Positions 1 to 7,783 of a stretch of DNA of 16,210 nucleotides are shown here, in pieces. Each line of letters starts with the position of its first letter. The stretch's first letter is position 1. A program made the translations under genes and the position numbers. The notes under the pieces were generated by a model that worked only from the letters and a program-made list of their open reading frames with translations, did no database searches and was not told where the DNA came from. Source of the stretch: an uncultured Clostridia bacterium (lineage in GTDB: Bacteria; Bacillota; Clostridia; TANB77; CAG-508); contig CAKPOC010000023.1 of NCBI GenBank assembly GCA_934169535.1, forward strand, positions 1 through 16,210. The letters run 5' to 3'.

Positions 1-1
1 T

Positions 2-1522
2 ATGATTAAACCTTATGAAAATAAAGTTTCAACATACAATTCTTACATGAAAAAAATGATAATTTCAAACGCAGCCGACAGATACATTTACAGAAATTTA
101 GGAATTACTTATATGACTTCTGATATAGAATCTATAAATCATATCAAGAAAGTTTTAAAAGCATACAAATTAAAATACAATTTATTAGACCCTTGTGATC
201 CAGATTCTATTGGTTTAAATCCATTTGTATATGATGACCCAATTCAAACTGCAATTGCAATATCTACTGTTTTAAAAGGTACTAATTTGGAGCAAATTCA
301 TAATGACTCTGAGGTTGCATTTATCGAAAGCACTTCAAGACAAATAATCGAAAATTTAGTTATACTTCTTAAAGAAGTATACCCTCGTTTAAACAATGAT
401 GACTTGCCTACTTTAGAAGACTTATTTGATTGTTTAAATGATTACAATAAAATAAAATTACTTTGTGAAGAATTTAAAACTCTTCCAGAAGCATCTAAAA
501 AATATTCATCAGTAACAAATTACTTAGAAAGGTATTTTTATCCAGACTCAAAGCACAATGATGACTTAGAAAAATATGTTAGATTTATATCTACACAGCT
601 TGAAGAATTTCTTCGTTATCCTAATGTAAAAAATGTTTTATGCAATAGACTTAACAACATAAACTTTGATGCTGCACTTAAAAATGGAGAAATCACATTA
701 ATATGCACTCGTAGAGGTGATTTAGGTCATTCTACACATACAGCATTTGGTTTATTCGCCCTACTTTTAATGCAACACTCTGTACTAAGAAGAACTGGAG
801 ATGAAAAAACAAGACTTCCTCATTTCTTATACATTGATGAATTTGCAGACTTTGTATGTGATTCAACTGACGCAATATTTACTTTATATAGAAAATATAA
901 AGTAGCAACAGTTATCTCTATTCAAAACTTATCTCAATTAGATGGACCAGACCAAAAACATATGCAAATAATAACTTCTAACTGTTCAAATAAATTAGTT
1001 TTCGGAAATAACTCTCCTGAAGACAATGAATGGTGGTCTAAAGAAATTGGTGAAAAAAGAGAATGGGATTACAACAGTACATATGATACCGAACATGGCA
1101 AATATGCTTCTAACTTAATGGGCATTAAATATAATTACAAAGTAAAATATAAACCAGGAAAAATACAAACAATTAAGTTTAAGCAATGCGCTTACAAAAT
1201 TAGAAACCTAAGTGGTAAATTTGATAATGGTGTTGTAAACTTAAATTTCTTAAGTGCTTCATATTACGAAAACAAAAAAGTAAAACAATATCCATTTGAT
1301 AGATATAGTTCAAATTCATCTTCTTCTCGTTCTGATGACAACGAAGATAGCAATACTTCAGTATTCAAAAGAAAGCAAGGCTTATCTAAATATCATTTTG
1401 ATGACCATGTAAATGAAGATATTGAAGTTGACCCAATAAAAACAGATACATCTGATGCAAACTTCTTATTTGATAATGAAGACGCAATCGTCATAAACTT
1501 AAAAAATAAAAAAGAAAATTAA
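2..1522 (+). CDS. VirD4/TraG-type conjugative coupling ATPase, 5' end cut by window edge
   Basis: This is most of a type IV secretion coupling protein, the membrane-anchored hexameric ATPase that links relaxosome DNA to the conjugation pore. Visible signs are the GLNPF segment (residues 71-75, counting from the first visible Met), typical of TraG/VirD4 proteins downstream of Walker A. There is a Walker B in HFLYIDEF (274-281), the sensor-like VISIQNLSQLD (304-314), and the NCSNKLVFGNN stretch of the TraM-recognition region. The tail (about 430-506) is Ser/Asp/Asn-rich and low in complexity. No Walker A (GxxxxGKT) and no N-terminal membrane helices are present. The frame runs to the window edge and no ribosome-binding site can be seen, so the Met at base 2 is probably internal. 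It is the only + strand gene here and it converges on the next gene. Family assignment is firm; whether the intact gene has a Walker A cannot be told. An alternative is another FtsK/HerA-clan conjugation ATPase. Confidence 0.8.
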   Translation: MIKPYENKVSTYNSYMKKMIISNAADRYIYRNLGITYMTSDIESINHIKKVLKAYKLKYNLLDPCDPDSIGLNPFVYDDPIQTAIAISTVLKGTNLEQIHNDSEVAFIESTSRQIIENLVILLKEVYPRLNNDDLPTLEDLFDCLNDYNKIKLLCEEFKTLPEASKKYSSVTNYLERYFYPDSKHNDDLEKYVRFISTQLEEFLRYPNVKNVLCNRLNNINFDAALKNGEITLICTRRGDLGHSTHTAFGLFALLLMQHSVLRRTGDEKTRLPHFLYIDEFADFVCDSTDAIFTLYRKYKVATVISIQNLSQLDGPDQKHMQIITSNCSNKLVFGNNSPEDNEWWSKEIGEKREWDYNSTYDTEHGKYASNLMGIKYNYKVKYKPGKIQTIKFKQCAYKIRNLSGKFDNGVVNLNFLSASYYENKKVKQYPFDRYSSNSSSSRSDDNEDSNTSVFKRKQGLSKYHFDDHVNEDIEVDPIKTDTSDANFLFDNEDAIVINLKNKKEN

Positions 1523-1527
1523 AAAAT

Positions 1528-1558
1528 AAGATATGAGTTATTATTTAACTCATATCTT
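1528..1558. terminator. Bidirectional terminator hairpin between convergent genes
   Basis: A perfect 13-bp stem (AAGATATGAGTTA at 1528-1540, TAACTCATATCTT at 1546-1558) with a 5-nt loop starts 6 bases after the stop of the coupling ATPase. TATTTTT follows on the + strand and ATTTTTT on the minus strand, so it can stop both converging transcripts. The stem is AT-rich, which makes it weaker than a GC-rich terminator. Confidence 0.8.
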
Positions 1559-1572
1559 TATTTTTAGTTATA

Positions 1573-2511
1573 TTATTCAAATAGTTTTACTTCGCCCTCT
1601 GTTGCTTTATATTTTTGAGTTTCTTCATCTAGTATAAATCTTACTAAACTATGGCTTAAATTTTCTGCATTTTGCCTTAAATCAGTTGTATAATATAAAT
1701 TTAAGTGTGGTATTTCTAGTTGATTCATAACAATTACTTTAAATGCTTCTGCCATATGTCTTTCATCTTCACAAAGAAGTATTAACTGTGGCATTTGCAT
1801 AAATCCGCTGTCCATAGGCTCAAAATTTTCATAGAAGTCTTTATATAATTTCATTTTTTCTATTAATTTATCTTCCCACTCTTCTTCCCTACGAATTGCC
1901 TCAAATATAAAATCTAATTTGACATCATTTTTCTTTATTGTGACTCTTCCACCTGTTGCTTTAAATTGTTTACCTAAAGTTTTTGCTTTTAGTGGAACTT
2001 TTACTTGAAAACTATCAAATGCTTTTACTTTGTTTTTGTATGCAATTAAAGTTTGGTTTGCTGCTAATCTCTTTTTAATTAAAGCTACTGTTTTTGTGTT
2101 ATCTGTTGGTTGCCATTTACATTCTATATCTCTAGAATTCAACAAATATTTTCCCATCTTTTCTAAACAATAAATTCTATAAATTCCCTTACCTTCTTCT
2201 GAATTAAAATAATATCTTGTAAGGATTTTTGATTTTACTAATTGCTCCAATTTATTATTTAATTTATCCTGTGACTTAATTCCATATTTTTCATTGTCTA
2301 ATAATTGGTATATTTGTCTTGATGTTATAAATTCAAATTTATTTACAAGTTCTAATATTTTGAAATGTACTTCAGATATATGTCCTATATTTATTTTCTC
2401 AATTATTTGATTCATTGAAACATATCCATCTTTTCCATCAAATACTTTTATTTCGCCTTCTCTAATTGCAAAAGGTGATACTGTTGTTTTAATATCTTGA
2501 TCTTCGACCAT
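1573..2511 (-). CDS. Winged-helix protein resembling the replication-relaxation family
   Basis: This 312-residue protein has no membrane segment. Residues about 45-125 read as a winged helix: FITSRQIYQLL as a likely recognition-helix region, then LEQLVKSKILTRYYF and a beta wing ending in IYRIYCLEKMGKYLL. Residues about 195-230 (D200, E204, an acidic run at 209-214, then KMKLYKDFYENF) recall the C-terminal region of replication-relaxation proteins, which are found on conjugative elements and plasmids. That region can look like a degenerate PD-(D/E)XK fold. The ATG has an AAAGGA site just upstream and its own promoter. Its convergent neighbour is a conjugative coupling ATPase, which supports a role tied to a mobile element, such as plasmid or ICE replication or transfer control. 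The DNA-binding fold is likely; the precise family and function are inference. Confidence 0.6.
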   Translation of the reverse strand: MVEDQDIKTTVSPFAIREGEIKVFDGKDGYVSMNQIIEKINIGHISEVHFKILELVNKFEFITSRQIYQLLDNEKYGIKSQDKLNNKLEQLVKSKILTRYYFNSEEGKGIYRIYCLEKMGKYLLNSRDIECKWQPTDNTKTVALIKKRLAANQTLIAYKNKVKAFDSFQVKVPLKAKTLGKQFKATGGRVTIKKNDVKLDFIFEAIRREEEWEDKLIEKMKLYKDFYENFEPMDSGFMQMPQLILLCEDERHMAEAFKVIVMNQLEIPHLNLYYTTDLRQNAENLSHSLVRFILDEETQKYKATEGEVKLFE

Positions 2512-2545
2512 AATTTTATTTTCCTTTCATTTTTAAACTATTAAT

Positions 2546-2574
2546 ATTATATCTCTTTTTGACATTTTTTGCAA
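2546..2574 (-). promoter_or_regulatory. Sigma-A-type promoter of the winged-helix gene
   Basis: On the minus strand there is a -35 TTGCAA (2569-2574) and a perfect -10 TATAAT (2546-2551) separated by 17 nt. The -35 box abuts the stop codon of the rluB-like gene. No hairpin lies between, so read-through from the upstream operon may add to this promoter. Confidence 0.75.
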
Positions 2575-2575
2575 A

Positions 2576-3292
2576 TTATTTCTCTAAAATGCTTTGTACT
2601 TCGCTTCTGCTTAAATATCTCCACGTTCCAATTTCCATATTTTTAACACTTAAACCTGCTACAGTGCGTCTATGAAGTGCTAAAACTTTCTTTCCGATTG
2701 CTTCGCACATTTTCCTTACTTCTCTATTCTTACCTTCGTGAATTGTTATCGCAAGCCTTGAAATTTTCTTTTCTTCATCAATTTTTAGTATTTTTACTTT
2801 GGCTTTTCCAGAAATGTAATCTTTAATTTTTACACCATCCTCTAATTTTTTTACATCTTCATCTGTAACTATTCCTTTTACTGTAACTGTATATGTTTTT
2901 TCTATTTCGTTGCTTGGATGCGTAACTTTATTTATAAACTCTCCATCATTAGAAAGAAGTAATGCTCCTGATGTGTACATATCCAGTCTGCCTACCGGTA
3001 AAACTTTTTCTGGTATTTTTACTAAATCCACTACAGTAGGCCTATCAAACTGATCTTTACTTGTAGTAACATAGCCTATTGGTTTGTTTAGTAATACATA
3101 TACCTTTTTTTCTTGCTTTTTTATTTCTTTATTGTCAAACTCTATTTTATCTTTGTCTGGGTCCACTTTTGTTCCTAATTCTGTTATAATCTTTCCATTA
3201 ACTTTTACTCTTCCATCAAGAATAAATTCTTCGCATTTTCTTCTTGCTGCAGTTCCCTGGTTTGCTAAATATTTTTGTAATCTTTCTTCCAC
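2576..3292 (-). CDS. rluB: RluB/RsuA-family 23S/16S rRNA pseudouridine synthase, GTG start
   Basis: This enzyme isomerises a specific uridine in rRNA to pseudouridine in the cytoplasm. The 238 residues show an N-terminal S4 RNA-binding domain (LQKYLANQGTAARRKCEEFI, residues 5-24) followed by the catalytic domain. The signature GRLDMYTSGALLL places the catalytic Asp at residue 104. VLLNKPIGYVTT and the KNREVRKMCEAIGKKVLALHR segment are typical of RsuA/RluB/RluE/RluF enzymes. The length is usual for a Gram-positive RluB. The start codon is GTG (complement of CAC at 3290-3292), chosen because AAAGGG (3300-3305) lies 7 nt upstream inside the end of the preceding gene. The gap to that rluD-like gene is 2 nt, so the two are surely cotranscribed and probably translationally coupled. 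RluB (U2605 of 23S) is the likeliest; RsuA specificity cannot be excluded. Confidence 0.88.
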   Translation of the reverse strand: MEERLQKYLANQGTAARRKCEEFILDGRVKVNGKIITELGTKVDPDKDKIEFDNKEIKKQEKKVYVLLNKPIGYVTTSKDQFDRPTVVDLVKIPEKVLPVGRLDMYTSGALLLSNDGEFINKVTHPSNEIEKTYTVTVKGIVTDEDVKKLEDGVKIKDYISGKAKVKILKIDEEKKISRLAITIHEGKNREVRKMCEAIGKKVLALHRRTVAGLSVKNMEIGTWRYLSRSEVQSILEK

Positions 3293-3294
3293 AA

Positions 3295-4206
3295 TTATTC
3301 CCTTTCTAATTTTTGTAGTACTTCTTCAAAATACTCTGGTAACGGAGCTTCTAAACTAATCTCCTTGCCTGTTATTGGATGCTTAAATTTTAAGTATCTT
3401 GCGTGAAGCATTTGTCCCACTATTCCAAATTCATTTTTACCATTTGAATATGTATAATCTCCTACAACTGGATATCCTATGTAAGACATATGCACTCTAA
3501 TTTGATGAGTTCTGCCAGTGTCAATTTTTATCTCTAGCAAAGTATAATTTTTATACCTTTTAATAACTTTAAAGTGTGTAACCGCTTCTTTTCCGTCTTT
3601 GTCTACTGCCATCTTCTTTCTATCCTGCTTAGACCTTGCAATTGGCATATTTATTGTAGCTTCATCATCTGGAACATTTCCTTTTACAAGAGCTATATAC
3701 CTTTTTTCTACTTTTCTGTCCTGAATTTGCTTGCTCATTTTCATGTGTGCTTCATCATTTTTAGCAATTATTAAAAGTCCTGATGTATCCTTATCTAGCC
3801 TGTGCACAATTCCTGGCCTTATTTCTCCGCCTATTCCAGAAAGGCTATCCTTACACATTGCTAAAATAGCATTTGCAAGTGTCCCATCTGGATTTCCATT
3901 TGCAGGATGCACCACCATTCCCTTAGGCTTGTTTACAACGATTATGTCCTTATCTTCATAAATTACAGGCACAAATATATTTTGTGGCTTTAACTTTGTT
4001 TCTTTTAGCTCTGGAATTTCTACTTCTATTTTGTCTCCACACTCAACCTTATATGAAGCTTTTGTGGCTTTTCCATTTATTAAAACCTTATGCTCTTCTA
4101 AAAGCTTTTGAATCATTGTTCTTGACAAGCTTTCTACTTCTTGTGAAATATAAGTATCTACTCTTTTGTTTTCGTTTTCTGTTACTTCTAGAAATATTTT
4201 TTCCAT
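3295..4206 (-). CDS. rluD: RluD/RluA-family pseudouridine synthase
   Basis: This 303-residue enzyme makes pseudouridine in RNA, probably 23S rRNA. It has an N-terminal S4 domain (RVDTYISQEVESLSRTMIQK, residues 15-34, then VLINGKATKASYKVECGD). The RluA-type catalytic core follows, with the VNKPKGMVVHP motif (91-101) and the HRLDKDTSGLLIIAKN signature, where Asp138 is the nucleophile. GRTHQIRVHMSYIGYPVVGD is the conserved C-terminal motif. The length matches Firmicute RluD/YlyB-type proteins. In many Firmicutes the RluD homologue YlyB follows lspA; here it follows a different polytopic membrane protein by 8 nt. Its GAGGAG site (4218-4223) overlaps the last two codons of that gene, next to its TGA stop, which suggests translational coupling. 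The family is certain; the exact target uridines (1911/1915/1917 for RluD) are inferred. Confidence 0.88.
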   Translation of the reverse strand: MEKIFLEVTENENKRVDTYISQEVESLSRTMIQKLLEEHKVLINGKATKASYKVECGDKIEVEIPELKETKLKPQNIFVPVIYEDKDIIVVNKPKGMVVHPANGNPDGTLANAILAMCKDSLSGIGGEIRPGIVHRLDKDTSGLLIIAKNDEAHMKMSKQIQDRKVEKRYIALVKGNVPDDEATINMPIARSKQDRKKMAVDKDGKEAVTHFKVIKRYKNYTLLEIKIDTGRTHQIRVHMSYIGYPVVGDYTYSNGKNEFGIVGQMLHARYLKFKHPITGKEISLEAPLPEYFEEVLQKLERE

Positions 4207-4214
4207 TAATTAAT

Positions 4215-5891
4215 TCACTCCTCGCTAGTTACATCTCTTTCATATATAACAAAATTGTCATCTGCATAAAGTTCTTTGTAATCTTTGTCCTTTTTTAGAA
4301 GCATATTAGTTTTTGACTTTTTATATAATATAATATGTGTTATATCATATTTTTCAAATGTTTTTTCATAATCTGTTGATACTTGTGATGTATTTATATA
4401 GTCTGAGAATATATCTCTTCCACTTTCTTCTCCTACACGTTTATTAAATTCTGGTGCATATAAATCTGCTCTTGAATCAATAAATACTGGTATTCCTTCA
4501 AATAATAAATAACTTCCATAATTGTATTCATTATATAATCTAATGCTGCTAATGTCTAAGTTCTCCTTTATCCACTGTGCTGCTTGAACTGGATAAGTTT
4601 TTGGGTTTATAAAATTTTGTCCCATTTTGCTTTTAAATTTATTTGCAGAAAACGTACATACTATTGCAAATATTACAAGCGTTCCTATTACCGTTGTTGA
4701 TAATTTTTCTAAATTAGGCGTAAAATCTTTTGCATATTTTGAAAGTAGATTTGCAATTATTTTTGCAACTATTGCACTTCCAAATAAGACAAACATTGAA
4801 GCCTGTCTTCTTGTCATGAACATTAAAAGTGCAAGACCTCCTAACATAAACAAATCTTTTAAAGTAATTTTTGCATCTGTAAAAACTAGTATTGCAATTA
4901 TTGCTGCTAGCACAATTAACATTGGTTTATGTTCAATTAATATTAATGGCAAATGCTCACTTATGCTTTTGGTTGTATTTCCTTGCATAGTTTTTACTAA
5001 ATATGTGTATGGTGTATCACCTAAAGGTGTTAATAGTCCTGTAAATGCACAAACAATCATAATTACAATTAGCCACTTACATGCTGTGTTTTTATTGTAC
5101 TTAATCTTGTATGGATTTTTTATTGCTTCTTCTCTTTTTTGTTTATTCAAATTATGATTTTTTTCTAGTGCAGCTAATCTCTCGTTTAATTTTGCTTCAT
5201 CTTTTCTAAATTTAAATTTTATTATCTGCTTTTTTATTCTATATATTGGGTACCAGTCTAGTATTGTAAATATTAAATACTCTCCTATATATGGTAAAAA
5301 TAAAACAAATAAAAATGGCCAAACTGCACAATGAACATTTGCAATAATTGTTGAAATTAGCACGATTGCTGCCGCATATATTACTTTTTTCTTCTCTAAG
5401 AAATTCTCTATACACAAAATTACAAGTTCTAATAATATAAATGTTACAAGCTGCGCTCTTGCAGCAATAAAGCTTTGTAATAAGTACATTGAACCTAATG
5501 TTATTAAAAATGAAATTGGTCTATTTTTTGTTATTTTACAATTTGTAAAGTACATCGTTATTCCTAAAATAGAAGCTAAAATTATTGTTGAAACATAAAT
5601 ACCTTTGAATCCACCTATTGCATATATTAAATATATAAATACATCATATAACCAATGTGGATATGTATATGCTAAATCATTGTGCCATGAAAATGGATCT
5701 ACCATGTCCACTTTTTTTGTATTTACTATATGCTCTCCTATTTTTATAGTATAAAATGTATCATTTTGAAGTATCACTGGACTTATAGCCATTGCTACTA
5801 TTATAATTGCAGTTATTGCAATTATTGAAAATTTTATTTTTGTTAATTTAGAATTTTTACTTTCTTCTGCATTTTGTTTTTCTGAATTCAT
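4215..5891 (-). CDS. Polytopic membrane protein, GT-C glycosyltransferase-like
   Basis: This 558-residue protein has about eleven to twelve predicted membrane spans: one near 22-41, a cluster from about 80 to 212, and another from about 272 to 416. The first external loop carries MVDPFSWHND and YPHWLYDVFIY, the acidic-residue-then-W/H pattern seen in GT-C enzymes that use lipid-linked sugars. A basic/acidic, probably cytoplasmic and partly coiled insert lies at about 216-268. The roughly 130-residue C-terminal domain has NEYNYGSYLLFEGIPVFIDSRADLY (first half 454-465). This matches a widespread but poorly named family of bacterial membrane proteins with the same loop and tail motifs. No lipid or sugar substrate can be named. 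It is the first gene of an operon with two pseudouridine synthases and has a clear promoter and an AAAGGAA site 8-9 nt before its ATG. It could also be a non-catalytic GT-C fold protein. Confidence 0.65.
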   Translation of the reverse strand: MNSEKQNAEESKNSKLTKIKFSIIAITAIIIVAMAISPVILQNDTFYTIKIGEHIVNTKKVDMVDPFSWHNDLAYTYPHWLYDVFIYLIYAIGGFKGIYVSTIILASILGITMYFTNCKITKNRPISFLITLGSMYLLQSFIAARAQLVTFILLELVILCIENFLEKKKVIYAAAIVLISTIIANVHCAVWPFLFVLFLPYIGEYLIFTILDWYPIYRIKKQIIKFKFRKDEAKLNERLAALEKNHNLNKQKREEAIKNPYKIKYNKNTACKWLIVIMIVCAFTGLLTPLGDTPYTYLVKTMQGNTTKSISEHLPLILIEHKPMLIVLAAIIAILVFTDAKITLKDLFMLGGLALLMFMTRRQASMFVLFGSAIVAKIIANLLSKYAKDFTPNLEKLSTTVIGTLVIFAIVCTFSANKFKSKMGQNFINPKTYPVQAAQWIKENLDISSIRLYNEYNYGSYLLFEGIPVFIDSRADLYAPEFNKRVGEESGRDIFSDYINTSQVSTDYEKTFEKYDITHIILYKKSKTNMLLKKDKDYKELYADDNFVIYERDVTSEE

Positions 5892-5930
5892 TTATAAAAT
5901 TCCTTTCTCTTTTAGTATTTTTACTTATGT

Positions 5931-5959
5931 ATTATATCAAGAATAAAATAAAAGGGCAA
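5931..5959 (-). promoter_or_regulatory. Promoter of the membrane protein-rluD-rluB operon
   Basis: On the minus strand there is a -35 TTGCCC (5954-5959) and a perfect -10 TATAAT (5931-5936), 17 nt apart, with an extended TGA just before the -10. It lies about 40 nt upstream of the ATG and between the tsf terminator and the operon, so the three genes form their own transcription unit. Confidence 0.8.
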
Positions 5960-5971
5960 CCATTTTTATAA

Positions 5972-6007
5972 TATAAAAATAAAGGAGCTTTAACATTTTG
6001 CTCCCCT
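5972..6007 (-). terminator. Intrinsic terminator of rpsB-tsf
   Basis: On the minus strand the stem AGGGGAGC (6000-6007) pairs with GCTCCTTT (5981-5988), with two G-U pairs and an 11-nt loop. A U-rich tail (TTTATTTTTATAT) follows. It starts about 11 nt after the tsf stop codon. Confidence 0.85.
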
Positions 6008-6018
6008 ATTTTGTTTTA

Positions 6019-6903
6019 TTAGTTCTTTAATTGTTTTGCAACTTCTTCAGCAAAGTTTTCTTCTTTCTTCTCAATTCCTTCGCCCTTTTCTAGTCTTGCA
6101 AATTTTACTACTTTACTTCCATGTTGTTTTAAAAGTTCGCAAACTTTTATATCTGGATTTTTAACAAATTCTTGGTCAACTAAACAAATTTCACTATAGA
6201 ATTTATTTACTCTTCCTTGAACTATTTTTTCAGCTATAGCTTCTGGTTTTCCTTCATTCATAGCTTGTATTTTTAATATTTCCATTTCCTTTGCAAGTCT
6301 TTCAGCAGGAACTGCATCTCTATCTAAGTATTCTGGTTTTGCAGCAGCAATTTGCATACAAATGTCTTTTGCTAAAGTTTCATCTGCATTTTCCATTTCT
6401 ACTAAAACACCGATTTTTCCATCTCCATGAATATATTTTGCAACTAATCCTGATTCTGTTTCATATCTTGCAAATCTTCTTATTGTCATATTTTCACCAA
6501 TTGTTGCAATTTTTGAAGTTAAAACTTCTTGTACTGTTTTAGAGCTATCTTCTAATGATTTTTGAGCTAATAACTCTTCAACATTTGCTGGGTTTGTTTT
6601 TGCAATTTGCTCAGCAACGTCCTTAACAAATTTTTGGAATTCTGCATTTTTTGCAACGAAGTCTGTTTCTGCATTTACTTCTACTACAGCGCCTACTTTT
6701 CCTTCTTCTGATACATATGCTTCAACTAATCCTTCTGCAGCAACTCTTGATGATTTTTTTGCAGCTTTTGTAATTCCTCTTTCACGAAGTAAATCCATTG
6801 CCTTTTCCATATCGCCATCAGTTTCTGTAAGTACCTTCTTGCACTCCATCATTCCTGCGCCAGTTTTTTCTCTTAATTCTTTTACTTGGCTTGCACTAAT
6901 CAT
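6019..6903 (-). CDS. tsf: Translation elongation factor Ts
   Basis: EF-Ts is the nucleotide exchange factor that recharges EF-Tu from its GDP to its GTP form. The 294-residue length is usual. An N-terminal UBA-like three-helix domain (VKELREKTGAGMMECKKVL, residues 7-25, through RERGITKAAKK) is followed by the invariant TDFVAKN motif (80-86), whose Asp-Phe reaches EF-Tu to displace magnesium. The two-subdomain core and a C-terminal helical module follow. The start ATG has an AAGGAGG site (6911-6917) 7 nt upstream. It is the second gene of the rpsB-tsf operon, with a 75-nt intergenic region that contains alternative hairpins, one of which covers this ribosome-binding site. A strong terminator follows, so pyrH and frr, which often come next, are not in this operon. 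Confidence 0.97.
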   Translation of the reverse strand: MISASQVKELREKTGAGMMECKKVLTETDGDMEKAMDLLRERGITKAAKKSSRVAAEGLVEAYVSEEGKVGAVVEVNAETDFVAKNAEFQKFVKDVAEQIAKTNPANVEELLAQKSLEDSSKTVQEVLTSKIATIGENMTIRRFARYETESGLVAKYIHGDGKIGVLVEMENADETLAKDICMQIAAAKPEYLDRDAVPAERLAKEMEILKIQAMNEGKPEAIAEKIVQGRVNKFYSEICLVDQEFVKNPDIKVCELLKQHGSKVVKFARLEKGEGIEKKEENFAEEVAKQLKN

Positions 6904-6910
6904 TATATTT

Positions 6911-6957
6911 CCTCCTTTATAAACATTAAAGGATAGGGCAGCAGCCCTACCCTCCTT
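6911..6957 (-). promoter_or_regulatory. Alternative hairpins in the rpsB-tsf spacer, over the tsf ribosome-binding site
   Basis: In the transcript, hairpin A pairs TAGGGC (6944-6949) with GCCCTA (6934-6939) around a TGCT loop. It is extended across an internal loop by AAGG with CCTT (6954-6957 with 6929-6932). Hairpin B pairs CCTTTA (6927-6932) with TAAAGG (6914-6919), which covers part of the tsf AAGGAGG site. The CCTT arm is shared, so A and B cannot both form fully. Neither has a U-tract after it on this strand, so a translation or processing role is more likely than termination. The pairings are seen directly; regulation is inferred. Confidence 0.45.
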
Positions 6958-6978
6958 GGTTTTTTATTTTATATTTAA

Positions 6979-7758
6979 TTATTCTGCATCTTCTGCATTT
7001 GCAACTACTTCTTCAATAGTTGTTGGTTCTTCTGATGTAGCTTCTTGCTCTACTTCGCTTTCAGCTTCAACAGCTTCACCTTGTCTTCCTTCAATAACTG
7101 CATTAGCCATACAATCTGCTATTAATTTAACCGCTCTTATAGCATCGTCATTTCCTGGAATTGCGTAATCTACATCATTTGGATTACAGTTTGTGTCAAT
7201 TAAACCTATTGTTGGTATTTTTAATTTTCTTGCTTCTAATATAGCATTTCTTTCCTTTTTAGGATCAACTACAAATATAACTCCTGGCATTTCGTGCATT
7301 TCTTTGATTCCGCCTAAATTTTTATTTAGTTTTTCCATTTCTTTCTTTAAAAGAATAACTTCCTTTTTAGGTAATACTTCAAAAGTTCCGTCTTCTTCCA
7401 TTTTTTCTAATTCATTTAATCTTTGAATTCTTTTTTGAATTGTATCAAAGTTTGTAAGCATTCCACCTAACCATCTTTGATTTACATAGTACATACCGCA
7501 TTTTTCAGCAGCTTCTTTCATGCAATCTTGAGCTTGTTTTTTTGTTCCAACAAATAAAACTGTTTTTCCTTCCTCAGATTGTTCTCTTAAAAATTCATAA
7601 GCCTCATCTATTTTTTTAGATGTTTTTTGTAGGTCTATGATATGGATACCATTTCTAGCTTGGAATATGTATTCAGCCATTCTAGGATCCCATCTTCTTG
7701 TTTGATGTCCAAAATGAACACCAGCTTCTAGTAATTGTTTCATTGCAACTACTGCCAT
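6979..7758 (-). CDS. rpsB: 30S ribosomal protein S2
   Basis: S2 binds late on the solvent side of the 30S subunit near S1's site and the head-body junction. The N-terminus AVVAMKQLLEAGVHFGHQTR (residues 2-21) is the classic S2 signature. It is followed by GIHIIDLQKT, FVGTKKQA, NQRWLGGMLTNF and PTIGLIDTNCNPNDVDYAIPGNDDA, all diagnostic. The 259 residues include an acidic, low-complexity tail (about 225-259) that is longer than the fold needs, as in many Firmicute S2 proteins. The ATG at 7756-7758 is chosen over the Met five codons on, because an AAAGGAGG site lies 7-9 nt upstream. It starts the rpsB-tsf operon, with a 120-nt structured leader and its own promoter. Confidence 0.98.
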   Translation of the reverse strand: MAVVAMKQLLEAGVHFGHQTRRWDPRMAEYIFQARNGIHIIDLQKTSKKIDEAYEFLREQSEEGKTVLFVGTKKQAQDCMKEAAEKCGMYYVNQRWLGGMLTNFDTIQKRIQRLNELEKMEEDGTFEVLPKKEVILLKKEMEKLNKNLGGIKEMHEMPGVIFVVDPKKERNAILEARKLKIPTIGLIDTNCNPNDVDYAIPGNDDAIRAVKLIADCMANAVIEGRQGEAVEAESEVEQEATSEEPTTIEEVVANAEDAE

Positions 7759-7783
7759 TTTTTGTTCCTCCTTTTAGTTTTTA

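Noticed and set aside
3295..4206. Possible duplication giving the two adjacent pseudouridine synthases
   Set aside because: They belong to different families (RluA/RluD type and RsuA/RluB type) with different signatures, so they are not recent tandem copies.
4627..5157. A 176-codon open frame on the + strand
   Set aside because: It lies antisense inside the membrane protein gene, which has a promoter, a Shine-Dalgarno site and family motifs. The + strand product is composition-driven and has no recognisable domain.
6928..6970. A hairpin followed by GGTTTTTTATTTT on the + strand, resembling a terminator
   Set aside because: There is no + strand gene upstream. The T-run belongs to the rpsB 3' side, and the hairpin is better read in the minus-strand operon.
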